Positions 43,603 through 52,849 of a stretch of 64,000 bases of DNA are shown in pieces. Origin of the DNA: Arsenophonus sp052174495 (GTDB taxonomy: Bacteria; Pseudomonadota; Gammaproteobacteria; Enterobacterales; Enterobacteriaceae); contig JBQMRR010000084.1 in assembly GCA_052174495.1 (NCBI GenBank), positions 59,273-123,272 on the forward strand. The letters run 5' to 3'. The notes beneath the pieces are model-generated. The model was not told the DNA's origin and did not search any database. It saw nothing but the letters and a program-made list of their open reading frames with translations. The translations under genes were made by a program, and so were the position numbers. Positions within the stretch are counted from its first letter, which is position 1. Every line of letters begins with the position of its first letter.

Positions 43603-43737
43603 TTATTAGGGACCAGCAAGTACGGTTCTATTCCACCTAATAACCCCATGTTAAATTCAAAAATAAGATGCTGCAAAAGCTTATAGATAATTTGTTGAGG
43701 TGTGTTATTTCCATCTAAGGATAGGAAGAGCTATTAG
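43603..43737 (+). pseudogene. rrf: 5S rRNA pseudogene
   Basis: CAGCAAGTACGGTTCTATTC and CACCTAATAACCCCATGTTA match CAGTAGCGCGGTGGTCCCAC and CACCTGACCCCATGCCGAAC of 5S. AAATTCAAAAATAAGATGCT continues (AACTCAGAAGTGAAACGCC). The end GGATAGGAAGAGCT corresponds to GAGTAGGGAACTGCC. Insertions and lost pairing make it non-functional. Confidence 0.85.
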
Positions 43738-43789
43738 TTTTTAAATTAAAGTCTAGTAGAAGAAGAACATTAGTGGAATAAATTCAGGT

Positions 43790-43877
43790 GGTGCGGTAGT
43801 TAAGTTGATTAGAATATTAACCTAATATTCTGGAGGTGTCCTCCATGTTATGGGTTTGATCCCCCCGTCTAGTTACC
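43790..43877 (+). pseudogene. tRNA-Asp pseudogene
   Basis: GGTGCGGTAGTTAAGTTGAT and TAGAATATTAACC match GGAGCGGTAGTTCAGTCGGT and TAGAATACCTGCC of tRNA-Asp. The T-arm survives as GGGTTTGATCCCCC. An insertion swells the anticodon region and destroys the stem. Its place after 5S and before tRNA-Trp is the rrnC arrangement of E. coli. Confidence 0.82.
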
Positions 43878-43895
43878 TACTACATTCCACCTATT

Positions 43896-43971
43896 AGGGG
43901 CGTAGTTCAATTGGTAGAGCACCGGTCTCCAAAACCGGGTGTTGGGAGTTCGAGTCTCTCCGCCCCTGCCA
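43896..43971 (+). tRNA. tRNA-Trp (CCA)
   Basis: AGGGGCGTAGTTCAATTGGT, anticodon CCA in GGTCTCCAAAACC, T-arm AGTTCGAGTCT, encoded 3' CCA; 76 bases, essentially the E. coli trpT sequence. It is intact although it is distal in a dead rRNA operon, and trpT is usually single-copy, which would explain its retention. Confidence 0.98.
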
Positions 43972-44005
43972 TTTATTGATTTATGATAATTTTATTAAAG
44001 ATAAG

Positions 44006-44034
44006 AAATCTCAGTTAGTTAACTAAGATTTTAT
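44006..44034 (+). terminator. Probable operon-end terminator
   Basis: AATCTCAGTTAG (44008-44019) can pair with TTAACTAAGATT (44020-44031) with one or two wobble positions, followed by a short T-run. It is 35 bp after tRNA-Trp, where the rrn operon should end. Weak by E. coli standards because it lacks GC pairs. Confidence 0.45.
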
Positions 44035-44289
44035 GACCTGTCTAAAATTATTTAGATGTTTAGTTATTAAAACTAATGTATTTTATCCTATTTTTATAAA
44101 TGATAAAATTAAATATAAAAAGACTATCATTCTTTTATACTTTTTAGTTATGAAAAATTTTTTGTTAATGATTGGTAATGTAATTAAAAGTTATATTTTT
44201 ATTTATTAAAAGTTAGTTATATTTAATAAATGTTTTTTATATTAGTTTGTAGCTAAATACCATAAATTAATTTCCTATACATAACTTTT

Positions 44290-44760
44290 GATAGCGTCTC
44301 TAATTCTTAATGTGTATTAAGTCAATGAATTTGTAAGACATCATGGATTTTATTTAGTATAAAAGCTACCTGTGTAAAATTAGGTGATGTTGTTAGTTTA
44401 GTGTTGGAAGTTTTTAATTAAAAATAATTTTTAGTGATATTAAAATCAAAATTCCAATTCAAGTTTGGTGTAATTGCATCTTGACAGAATTAATTTTTTA
44501 TTTATTTTTAATTGAAATTTAATTTCATCAATGAAAATGCTTTTAAATTCATCTATTTTATGGGTTTCGATTGCGATAAATAAATGAAGTTTCCGTGAAT
44601 GAAAGAAGCTGTTTCTGTTAAGAAACAGAGGTAGGGAGATACCCTTTTATTATGAGGGGTATATTAAAAATTTTCTATTTAAGAATAGATCTAGTATTCA
44701 CGCAATTTCCAAAATTTTAATCTTAACGATTTAAATATTTTGTTTTTATAGAATGTGATT
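44290..44760 (-). pseudogene. hdfR: hdfR pseudogene (LysR-type regulator)
   Basis: On the minus strand SFFHSRKLHLFIAIETHKID then EF matches [20 protein letters not shown] and MDEF of HdfR. Further on, WNWNFDFNI and LKTSNTKLTTSPNFTQVAF match EWGPDFQQ and GADEVPILTTSSAELAQQQ. Frameshifts separate the pieces and the DNA-binding N-terminus is not readable. The position next to trpT and divergent from maoP is as in E. coli. Confidence 0.72.
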
Positions 44761-44829
44761 GCTAACTAATACTGCTAGCCATAATAAGTATGGCATTGGA
44801 AAGATGCAGTGTTCTAGATGATAGAAAAC

Positions 44830-45005
44830 TTTATCACAATAATTATTTTTATAAAATAATCCTTAAGTTTTATTCTTGTTATGGTAATTTACTATTAAAA
44901 GAAGCTCAGTTATTAGAATGTTGAGATAAAGTTTTCAATGAACTTGATTTAGTTAATCGTCAACTTCAAACAGAAAAAGAAAATTTTTATCATTATATAC
45001 CATAG
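44830..45005 (+). pseudogene. maoP: maoP (yifE) pseudogene
   Basis: MaoP organises the Ori macrodomain in E. coli. The remnant reads NYFYKIIL, then GNLLLKEAQLLE (E. coli GDFTIKEAQLLE), a stop, and FNELDLVNRQLQTEKENFY (FNELDLGKREPVTEEEKLF), ending at a stop after YHYIP. It is short and frameshifted. The gene starts divergently from hdfR, the E. coli order. Confidence 0.82.
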
Positions 45006-45204
45006 TGAATATTAACCTATAACAACAGAAGAAAAGTATGCTTTAAGCGTATGATTTGTATTATCCTCCTTAAATTTTTCCTATCTAACCTGGTTAGATA
45101 TCTATAATTGAACTTCCTTTAGAAAATATATTAATAATGATGATTATTATTATCATAGATCTAAAAATGGTTTTAATATCCATTTATTATTTAATATATT
45201 TTTA

Positions 45205-46030
45205 ATTATAGTTATATTTTTTGATGAACGAGATTTTTGAAGATGCTGTCGTATCCTGCTGATTCATTTTATAGATGATTTTAATAACAGAGAGATAATA
45301 TATCATAAAAGTTAAAGTTTATTCTAATAGGTATCCGCAAAATCAAATATTATCTATAATCCCTTCTACCTTCTATGAAGGGATCCGTAATAGTCATAGG
45401 TAGTTGATAGTAACGCTATTTAACTGAGTAGCCTTCTCAACGCGGCATAAAACTGTAAAAACATAACTCAAAGAGTGGATCGATCCACCCCGGCCCCTTA
45501 TAGACAAGCATCATTATACTGTTATTTGTAACGGTCATTTATTACAACAACCTATAAGACGGGTATTAGCGATGTTGAGAGCATAAAGTGCTTTAAGGTC
45601 AGGAAGATATTAAAACCGGCAACAGAATATATTTCAACAGCTCGTTGGTGCCTTTCTGAAACGCATAAAAGCGTCAAAGAGATTCTACCATGCCTATCTA
45701 AATTCCTAGGAAAATTTCTCCCACCAGCAATTTTACAAACCCTGGGTTTTTCTCTATGAAAGCATATGATTTCCTGATAGTGGTCTTATCAGGAGATTTA
45801 AAACAGCAATAGCTTAAAAAGCTCAGGCAATGGCGGCTACGTGATTTAAGCGATACTCCTAACGTTTATTTATTGCCTTAAGGTTATAAATAACCTACTT
45901 ATATTGTCAAGTAAGCTGATCGCGTATGTTTAATGTTTAATTATTGGTGGCACTGCACATAGACGTAAATATTTTGTTGTAGTTAAGAATGGTTATTAGA
46001 GTTTTATTAGTAAAACTGGTGTATGGTGTA
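45205..46030 (+). mobile_element. IS256-family fossil, copy F (5' half)
   Basis: Plus-strand 5' portion only: GATGCTGTCGTATCCTGCTG and GATGATTTTAATAACAGAGA at the left match copies B and D, and the middle aligns with 37600-37800. It stops where copy G begins in the opposite orientation, so its 3' half is gone. Confidence 0.7.
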
Positions 46031-46039
46031 GTTGTCAAG

Positions 46040-47372
46040 CAAGCTGCATTTAACTCTGATACTTCATAAATCTATTCTCCATCCTTAAATTTACGTTGTT
46101 TACAGCCAAAGGCGGAAACTCAAAATCCACTTAGCTGATTTCAGCTCTTCTTAGTTGAAGAAGTCAGATAAGATACTATAAATAGTTATCTTTCCTAAAG
46201 CATAGTGGCGCTTATTAAATTGACTTCATGACTTCACTGTCACAAAAAGTTGATTTAATGAGATTTTTTATTCTTATTAATACTTATTGCGCTAATGGAA
46301 AATCGTAGAATACCAGCTGTTTTTTAATTTTCTCCGGCATTGTCCTTGTTGTAAAATATACTTTATTGAAAACTTTACCAGTAAAGCATCAATAGCTTTG
46401 TTATAAACATTGCGAATCTTTATTAGAAAAACTTCTGGTAGCTCATTCTTAACTTTCAGTTTCATGCTTTTCGCAGTGAAGGTAGCATATCAGCTATTTA
46501 TCCATCCAATAATATTAGCGCTTGCGTGCCCAGGAATATCTTTATTATTGCATTCTAAAAATAAGAACCGTGCCCCGTACCGCAAATCTATGAAATACGG
46601 TTAAGCTCCGCGCTCAAAGCAATTAAGAAGTTTAGTTCAGTGTTTCCCCCCATTTTAATTTTCAATAACCATCTTCTACTGTAAGAAAACTCTTTTATGG
46701 CCATACGCAGTGACACCAATAATGAGCAGCAGGAAAAAAGCGATCAGCTTTATTGATAAAATGGTATTATGCCCTTAAGTTAAGAAATAAACATAGCGAT
46801 ATCGCTTAAATCACGTAATCGCTATTTTCCATTCCATTAAAGGCATCAATGTTTTAATTTTGCTAATAGCGATTTTGAGACCGTGTGGTTTCATCAAGAA
46901 TCCCGCAATATTTACGTAAAAATCATAAGTGAGATGATTAGTAGGTATGTAGGCATGGTATAGCAACTATTTAATGTTTTATACTATCAGGTATAAAAGT
47001 AGAATAAGCTGCTGAAGTATATTCCATTGTTGCCGCAATCTCTAATCTTACGAACCTTTAAATATAAACATCACTTTTTAATTACCAGTCTATATGGTTT
47101 GCGGTGGTAAATAACCGTTATGTCGTCGATAAGGGGGCATTCAGTATCTACTAGCAATATAGCTTTTAAGCTAGACTTTAATAGAAGTGCTATCAGTTGG
47201 CCTGCAGCATTATATATAAGTTTATGCAATGAATTAGAATGATATCTCATTTGCAGATCTTTTATATAAACTTTCATGGAATATCATCTCTTTATTATTA
47301 AAATCATTTATGAAATTAACCAGTGGATACGCCCACACATCATCTCTAAAATCATATAAATTAGAAATTATC
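46040..47372 (-). mobile_element. IS256-family fossil, copy G
   Basis: Minus-strand remnant of nearly full length, from GATACTTCATAAATCTATTC (3' block) to GAATATCATCTCTTTATTAT (5' block). The minus frame 47071-47277 (MKVYIKDLQMRYHSN...) is its N-terminal fragment, and 46410-46604 is antisense. It lies directly upstream of the feo regulatory region. Confidence 0.76.
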
Positions 47373-47548
47373 ATAACTTAACTAAATTAGTAAATAGTAA
47401 AATACTTATAATATAATGATAAACGAAAAATATATTACGTCTAGAAAAACACAATCGTTTCCATAGTTTAAATTTTAGAACATAGTATTTAATTAAAACA
47501 AATGAATTAACACTAAATTCTGTTAATGTTTAACTCTGTAGTGAACTA

Positions 47549-47576
47549 TTGATTAATATTAATTGATTAATATTAA
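47549..47576 (+). repeat. Tandem 14-bp repeat, FNR-like
   Basis: TTGATTAATATTAA occurs twice head to tail (47549-47562 and 47563-47576). Each unit fits the FNR consensus TTGAT-N4-ATCAA except for one base in the right half. E. coli feo is activated by FNR under anaerobiosis, so these may be decayed or working FNR sites; simple slippage in AT-rich DNA is the alternative. Confidence 0.45.
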
Positions 47577-47621
47577 TTGCTGTTTTTTTAAAAAAGCGTT
47601 AAATTAATTCTAGTATCATAT

Positions 47622-47652
47622 AATGATAATTATTATTATAATAATTATCATT
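47622..47652. promoter_or_regulatory. Fur-type operator upstream of feoA
   Basis: A perfect 31-bp palindrome: AATGATAATTATTAT, one central T, ATAATAATTATCATT. It contains overlapping GATAAT/ATTATC half-sites that match the Fur box. It ends 68 bp before the feoA start, a normal operator position, so iron-dependent repression of feoAB is likely if fur is present elsewhere. Confidence 0.82.
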
Positions 47653-47720
47653 AATTTTACTATTGGTTTGGTATCCATTTGTGGTGCTATCTTTGTTTTA
47701 TCTCTATAGTGGAAGTGTCC

Positions 47721-47960
47721 ATGTCAATTCTTCCTAATCATCGATATAGAATTATTGGATTTTCAACAAAAATAAATCCTGCTTACCGTCAAAAGTTACT
47801 TTCTTTAGGCATGTTACCTGGGTCTTTTTTTAATGTTATTCGTATAGCACCGCTTGGTGATCCTATTCAAATTGAAACTCACCGTATGAATTTGATTTTA
47901 AGAAAAAAAGATCTTGCTTTACTGAATTTAGAGGACGATATCGACAACAAAATGATGTAA
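47721..47960 (+). CDS. feoA: Ferrous iron transport protein A
   Basis: FeoA is a small SH3-like cytoplasmic protein needed for full FeoB activity. I choose the ATG at 47721 (MSILPNHRYRIIGFSTKINP), giving 79 residues against 75 in E. coli; a ribosome site, GGAAG, lies at 47711. The frame opens earlier at 47679, but the extra 14 residues have no family match. Strongly conserved text is AYRQKLLSLGMLPGS, FNVIRIAPLGDPIQIE and LRKKDLALL. feoB follows after 57 bp. Confidence 0.96.
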   Translation: MSILPNHRYRIIGFSTKINPAYRQKLLSLGMLPGSFFNVIRIAPLGDPIQIETHRMNLILRKKDLALLNLEDDIDNKMM

Positions 47961-48017
47961 AAATATTTTTTTGATAACTAAATAGCTATTGCTTATTACT
48001 CATCTGATATAAAAACT

Positions 48018-50339
48018 ATGAAATTATTAACTATTAGCCTTATTGGCAACCCTAACGCCGGTAAAACAACACTTTTTAATCAATTAACAGGCGCACGTCA
48101 ACGTGTTGGAAATTGGGCCGGTGTTACTGTTGAGCGAAAGGTTGGTGGTTTTGCAACCTCGAAATATGATATTGAATTAGTTGATCTGCCTGGGATATAT
48201 TCACTGACTACTATTTCAGAACAGACATCACTTGATGAGCAAATTGCCTGTCATTTTATTCTGAGTAGCAAATCGGATATGTTGATCAATGTTATCAATG
48301 CCGCTAATCTCGAACGTAATCTTTATCTAACATTACAACTTACTGAATTGGGTGCACCATGTATTGTTGCACTTAATATGTTAGATATTGCCGAAAACCA
48401 AAATATTTATATTAATATTGAAGAACTTCAAACACGTTTAGGTTGTCCGGTTATTCCTTTAATTTCGACTCGCGCAAAAGGTATTGAAAAATTAAAACAA
48501 GCGATTGATGAACATAGCAATAATCTTACTTCAATCATTACCCACTATCCCGATATTTTTCTCACTGAAGTAGAAAAATTAATTAAAATTATTGACAATA
48601 ATAAATTTAATTATCAACAGCGCCGTTGGATGGCATTACAAATATTAGAAGGGGATATACATACCCTTGAACGTACTGTTATTTCCAGTGATAAATTAGA
48701 TAAAATTAAAGCTAATTTACAATCTAAACAACAAGAAGAGCCTGAACTTATCATCGCTGATGCGCGTTATCAAACTATTGCAACTATTTGCGAAGCAGTT
48801 ATTGATACTAAAACAGCAAAACTAAATACCTTAACACAATTTATTGATAATATACTACTTAATCGCTGGTTTGGGGTTCCTATATTTCTTTTTATTATGT
48901 ATTTAATGTTCATCTTTGCTATTAATATTGGTGGTGCGTTACAACCCCTCTTTGAGGGTGGCTCAGAAGCCATTTTTATTCATGGAATTCAATGGATTGG
49001 CTATACTTTCAATTTGCAAAAATGGTTAATAGTTTTTCTTGCTCAAGGGGTAGGCGCTGGTATTAATACTGTATTAACATTAGTTCCACAAATTGGTTTA
49101 ATGTATTTATTCCTTTCTGTATTAGAAGACTCAGGTTATATGGCACGTGCGGCATTTGTCATGGACAGGCTAATGCAGGCACTAGGTCTACCGGGTAAAT
49201 CTTTTGTTCCTTTGATTGTTGGTTTTGGTTGTAATGTCCCTGCTATTATGGGAACACGGATATTAGATACTCATCGCGAACGATTAATTACCGTTTTAAT
49301 GGCACCTTTTATGTCTTGTGGTGCAAGACTGGCTATTTTTGCTGTCTTTGCAGCTGCTTTTTTTGGGAAAAATGGTCAAAGAATTGTTTTTTCTCTTTAT
49401 TTATTAGGGATAATCATTGCAATCCTAACTGGATTACTATTGAAATATACTATTGCACGAGGTTCATCCTCCCCATTCATAATGGAATTACCGGTTTACC
49501 ATGTACCACATTTAAAAACATTACTATTACAGACTTGGCAAAGATTAAAAGGTTTTGTCTTGAGAGCTGGGAAAGTGATTGTTATTTCTAGTATGATTAT
49601 AGGAGCACTTAATAGTTTTTCTTTATCTGGCAAAGTTGTTGATAATATTAACCACTCAACATTAGCGTCAATAAGCAAAACTGTTACCCCGTTATTGGAA
49701 CCTATCGGCATCAATAACGATAATTGGCAAGCAACCGTTGGACTTATTACGGGTGCATTAGCTAAAGAAGTAGTTATTGGTACATTGAATGTTCTGTACA
49801 CAGCCGAAAATATTACTCAATCACCTTTTAATGCAGAGCAATTTAATCTATTAGATGAATTAAAAAATACAGTTAATAAAACTTGGAATAATTTAAAAGA
49901 GGTATTCAGCTTAAGTGTCTTATCTAATCCAATTGAAGCGAGCAAAAGTGATAGTGATATGGATAGTGGTACAATGGGTACCATGGCGATACGATTCGGA
50001 TCGACTGTATCTGCCTATAGCTATCTAATCTTTGTTCTACTTTATGTTCCTTGTATTTCTGTATTAGGTGCTATTGCTCGTGAAAGTAATCGAAATTGGA
50101 TGATATTTTCTATTCTATGGGGCTTGAATATTGCTTATTCTGTTTCTGCCTTGTTTTACCAAATATCTACTTTCTCACAACATACACAATATAGTACGTG
50201 GGTTATTGGGATGATCGTCGTGTTTGATCTATTGCTAATTATATTATTACGTCATTCACGTAAACGCATAACACTAAAACTTCATCATAACGTTCATAAC
50301 TATAATAATAACCAAAGTGGTCCATACCACTACAGATAA
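48018..50339 (+). CDS. feoB: Fe(II) transporter FeoB
   Basis: FeoB is the inner-membrane Fe(II) permease with an N-terminal G domain. The protein has 773 residues, the E. coli length. G1 is GNPNAGKTT (10-18), G3 DLPG (56-59) and G4 NMLD (120-123). The membrane half holds both Gate motifs, including EDSGYMARAAFVMDRLM, IVGFGCNVPAIMGTR and MAPFMSCGARLAIFAVFAAA. TGALAKEVVIGTL is also kept. The C-terminal tail ends NQSGPYHYR and lacks the cysteine cluster present at the end of E. coli FeoB. All core residues are intact. It is followed at once by a feoC pseudogene. Confidence 0.98.
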   Translation: MKLLTISLIGNPNAGKTTLFNQLTGARQRVGNWAGVTVERKVGGFATSKYDIELVDLPGIYSLTTISEQTSLDEQIACHFILSSKSDMLINVINAANLERNLYLTLQLTELGAPCIVALNMLDIAENQNIYINIEELQTRLGCPVIPLISTRAKGIEKLKQAIDEHSNNLTSIITHYPDIFLTEVEKLIKIIDNNKFNYQQRRWMALQILEGDIHTLERTVISSDKLDKIKANLQSKQQEEPELIIADARYQTIATICEAVIDTKTAKLNTLTQFIDNILLNRWFGVPIFLFIMYLMFIFAINIGGALQPLFEGGSEAIFIHGIQWIGYTFNLQKWLIVFLAQGVGAGINTVLTLVPQIGLMYLFLSVLEDSGYMARAAFVMDRLMQALGLPGKSFVPLIVGFGCNVPAIMGTRILDTHRERLITVLMAPFMSCGARLAIFAVFAAAFFGKNGQRIVFSLYLLGIIIAILTGLLLKYTIARGSSSPFIMELPVYHVPHLKTLLLQTWQRLKGFVLRAGKVIVISSMIIGALNSFSLSGKVVDNINHSTLASISKTVTPLLEPIGINNDNWQATVGLITGALAKEVVIGTLNVLYTAENITQSPFNAEQFNLLDELKNTVNKTWNNLKEVFSLSVLSNPIEASKSDSDMDSGTMGTMAIRFGSTVSAYSYLIFVLLYVPCISVLGAIARESNRNWMIFSILWGLNIAYSVSALFYQISTFSQHTQYSTWVIGMIVVFDLLLIILLRHSRKRITLKLHHNVHNYNNNQSGPYHYR

Positions 50340-50343
50340 TGAG

Positions 50344-50563
50344 ATGATCAATTTAATTACAGTCGCGATATGGTTGTGCTGTATGATAAAAATAGATGCT
50401 TATCAAGTAAGTCAAAAATTCTTTTTTCATTATTTATGAATGAACCTATGTTAGCTAAATTAGCTGCCATGGAAAATTAAAATAAATTAATCAATAATAC
50501 TGATTAACAGTATATAGTTGTAAGGAATGCTCGGAATAAAAAAGTATAACTAAAATTTATGAA
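50344..50563 (+). pseudogene. feoC: feoC pseudogene
   Basis: FeoC is a small winged-helix protein, often with an Fe-S cluster, that protects or regulates FeoB. The remnant begins MINLITV (E. coli ASLIQVRDLL), then IDAYQVSQKF (MEAAQISQTL), in another frame MNEPMLAKLAAME (NAMLQQLESMG), and finally TVYSCKECSE (LSGSCKSCPE), which still shows the cysteine motif. At least two frameshifts and an internal stop. It begins five bases after the feoB stop codon, the normal operon position. Confidence 0.8.
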
Positions 50564-50569
50564 TATAGA

Positions 50570-52340
50570 ACATACTATGGTGTAACCGATAAAGTTATTC
50601 TATTTTTACAATCTTCATAATCTGAGTACTGTTTTATACTTTGTAAAATATTAATTTCAGAAATTAATCTAGATGACTCGAAATAAATCTCTAAAAGCGT
50701 AAATCTGATATCTTAGAAAGATAATACGTGACTTCATGTGTTGTCTTTTTGATTTACACGAAGCGCTTTATGATCTCTACCTTAAAATTAATAATAACAT
50801 CAGATGGAGTGATTTTTTATGATAGCAAAAGAGCCCATAAGCAATGCGTCCAATTTGATCTTCATTTTTTTGGCAATAAGTATTATGCCCGACTCTAATT
50901 ACAACTATCTTGAGTTTTTTACAACGCTCAGACCAAGCCTGATAATACTGGACACAACTGTATTGAGTGGCAGTGAATAGAGCTGATAAAATCCGGACAG
51001 GATGAAAATCCTTGTTTTCTTGTAAGAAAAATAGAAAATAATTTACTCAGATGTATATCTCTTAATTAAACTACTTTTACTATTGGTCATATCTGAATTA
51101 AATTTCTTAAAAATATAGTAAAAGTATAAACTTATGGACACCCGTCCTATTTATCAAGCGAATATTTAACTGAAGTACTTGTGCAATAGATTCTTAGCGA
51201 TACTGCTTATTGCCTATTCTGAATATTATCACCCTCATTTTTTGCCCAAACTATAAATCAAAAGCTTGTGGCTCGTATGGCTTAAAACTACTAAGAAGTA
51301 ATTAGTATAACAAGTTCATATTTTTCAATTATTATTGTAAGTAGTAAGATATTATTTTATTATATAGGGCCACTATTTCTTTTTGTTTTCTTCAATAATA
51401 AATGACTGCTCCTCAAGTCTTTGTTTAGTGCCGTTACTCGTGCTATTCTGGAATAACCACGCAAACAGGGTATCAAATTAGTATTTTCTGTTAACTTTTG
51501 CGCACTTATATAAATAATTAAATCAACATAGCTATGTTTATAGCTCTGCTAACTTCTTGCCCTTGACTAGATATTAAAGATATTACATGAATTTGGCTAT
51601 TCTTAAAAAAGTAAGAAAAGAAATCTAGCGAGATGTTCCTTATTTGGCTTCTACGTTATATCTATGACCTAATAGATCCCAATATTTCTTGTCTCATGAT
51701 ATTTTTCTCCAGAAATCGACGGCATCGTTATTTAAAAGTGCAAATAGGAGGTATTACTGAAAATAGATCACTTCGCTATATAAAAACAAAAGGTGAGTAT
51801 GAACGCAGCCTAAAATACATCGAGTGTTATATTAGCTATATTTTGGCAAGTCATTTAAGGGTAAATACATTACCATGATTTTTTATTAAATCGTAAACAA
51901 GGTATACTATTACTAAAGGTATATAAATAATAAAATGACGTCTCGCAAAAATTTGAAAAATCATAATTCGTTGTTCTGACAAAAGAATTCCTACGCATAG
52001 ATCTACATAAAAACGTATTTTGTGTGCTATTATAAGTTGTTTTATCAATGTTCAGTATAAGTAAACAGATAATGGAATTATAGTTAGAAAGAATACATAA
52101 AATAAAAAACGATTATTACTAAGCTAAAAACCCTATGATTAACATTGCTAATATTAGCGTATTAGGCAAAAGAATACCCACTCTAATCAAAATTTAACTT
52201 ATAATAGATCAAGTAAACAGATTCTTCTATCTCATTCTATCTATAGAAAATACCTTTTCTTCTTTTAAGAAGCGATTTAATTTCTTATCATCAAATTACT
52301 TTTCTTTATTTTAGCAAATAAGTGAGATAATCTTTAATAA
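50570..52340 (+). mobile_element. IS91-family fossil, copy 3
   Basis: Plus-strand IS91 remnant aligned with copies 1 and 2: left block GTACTGTTTTATACTTTGTA (50630), the FFNNK-LLLKSLF region (51390), and the transposase C-terminal half with IGGITENRSLRYI (frame 51633-51878) followed by FLLNRKQGILLLKVYK-like text near 51880-51925. No complete frame. Confidence 0.72.
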
Positions 52341-52849
52341 AAGATCTCGTTTACTTCCTAAATAATCTTTTTAATTTTGTTCTGACTTTTATATTAATTC
52401 CCAATTAAAAGAAAAATCAACTAATAATTGAATAAACTGATTAGAATCAGAAATAAATTGAGGATAGTCAGCATATTTTTTAGTATTGAAATGTAAATTT
52501 CGTAACTATTTATGCAGAAATTGATACTATTTTTGGTATTAAGCACTATAAAAGTTATCATAGATACGTAAAAGGTTTATTTAATTTTGATAAATATTGG
52601 CATAGATTAGTTGTTCAGAAGATTTTTAACTTGTATTTAATACAGGAATATTAAGGGTAATATCTATTCTAGTATTTACCTATTCTAACAATCGTATGTT
52701 GCTATTAATTATTTTAGTGTCTTGTATTTTCAATACAAGAAAACATTTTTTAGTATGATGAAAGTCAGCCTGTGTAATTATTCCTTAAAACTCCCAAATA
52801 CTGTAAGTTAATGTTTACTAATTTTTCTGTTGTCCAAAACAGAGAAATA
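52341..52849. other. Unassigned AT-rich spacer
   Basis: About 510 bp without a recognisable gene or IS match. bioH and yhgA, which lie near feoC in E. coli, could not be found here. Confidence 0.35.

Noticed and set aside
47679..47720. Upstream start for feoA
   Set aside because: The first 14 residues have no counterpart; the ATG at 47721 follows GGAAG and gives a normal FeoA.
49496..49801. Minus-strand frames inside feoB and other genes
   Set aside because: Antisense shadows of intact, well-conserved coding regions.
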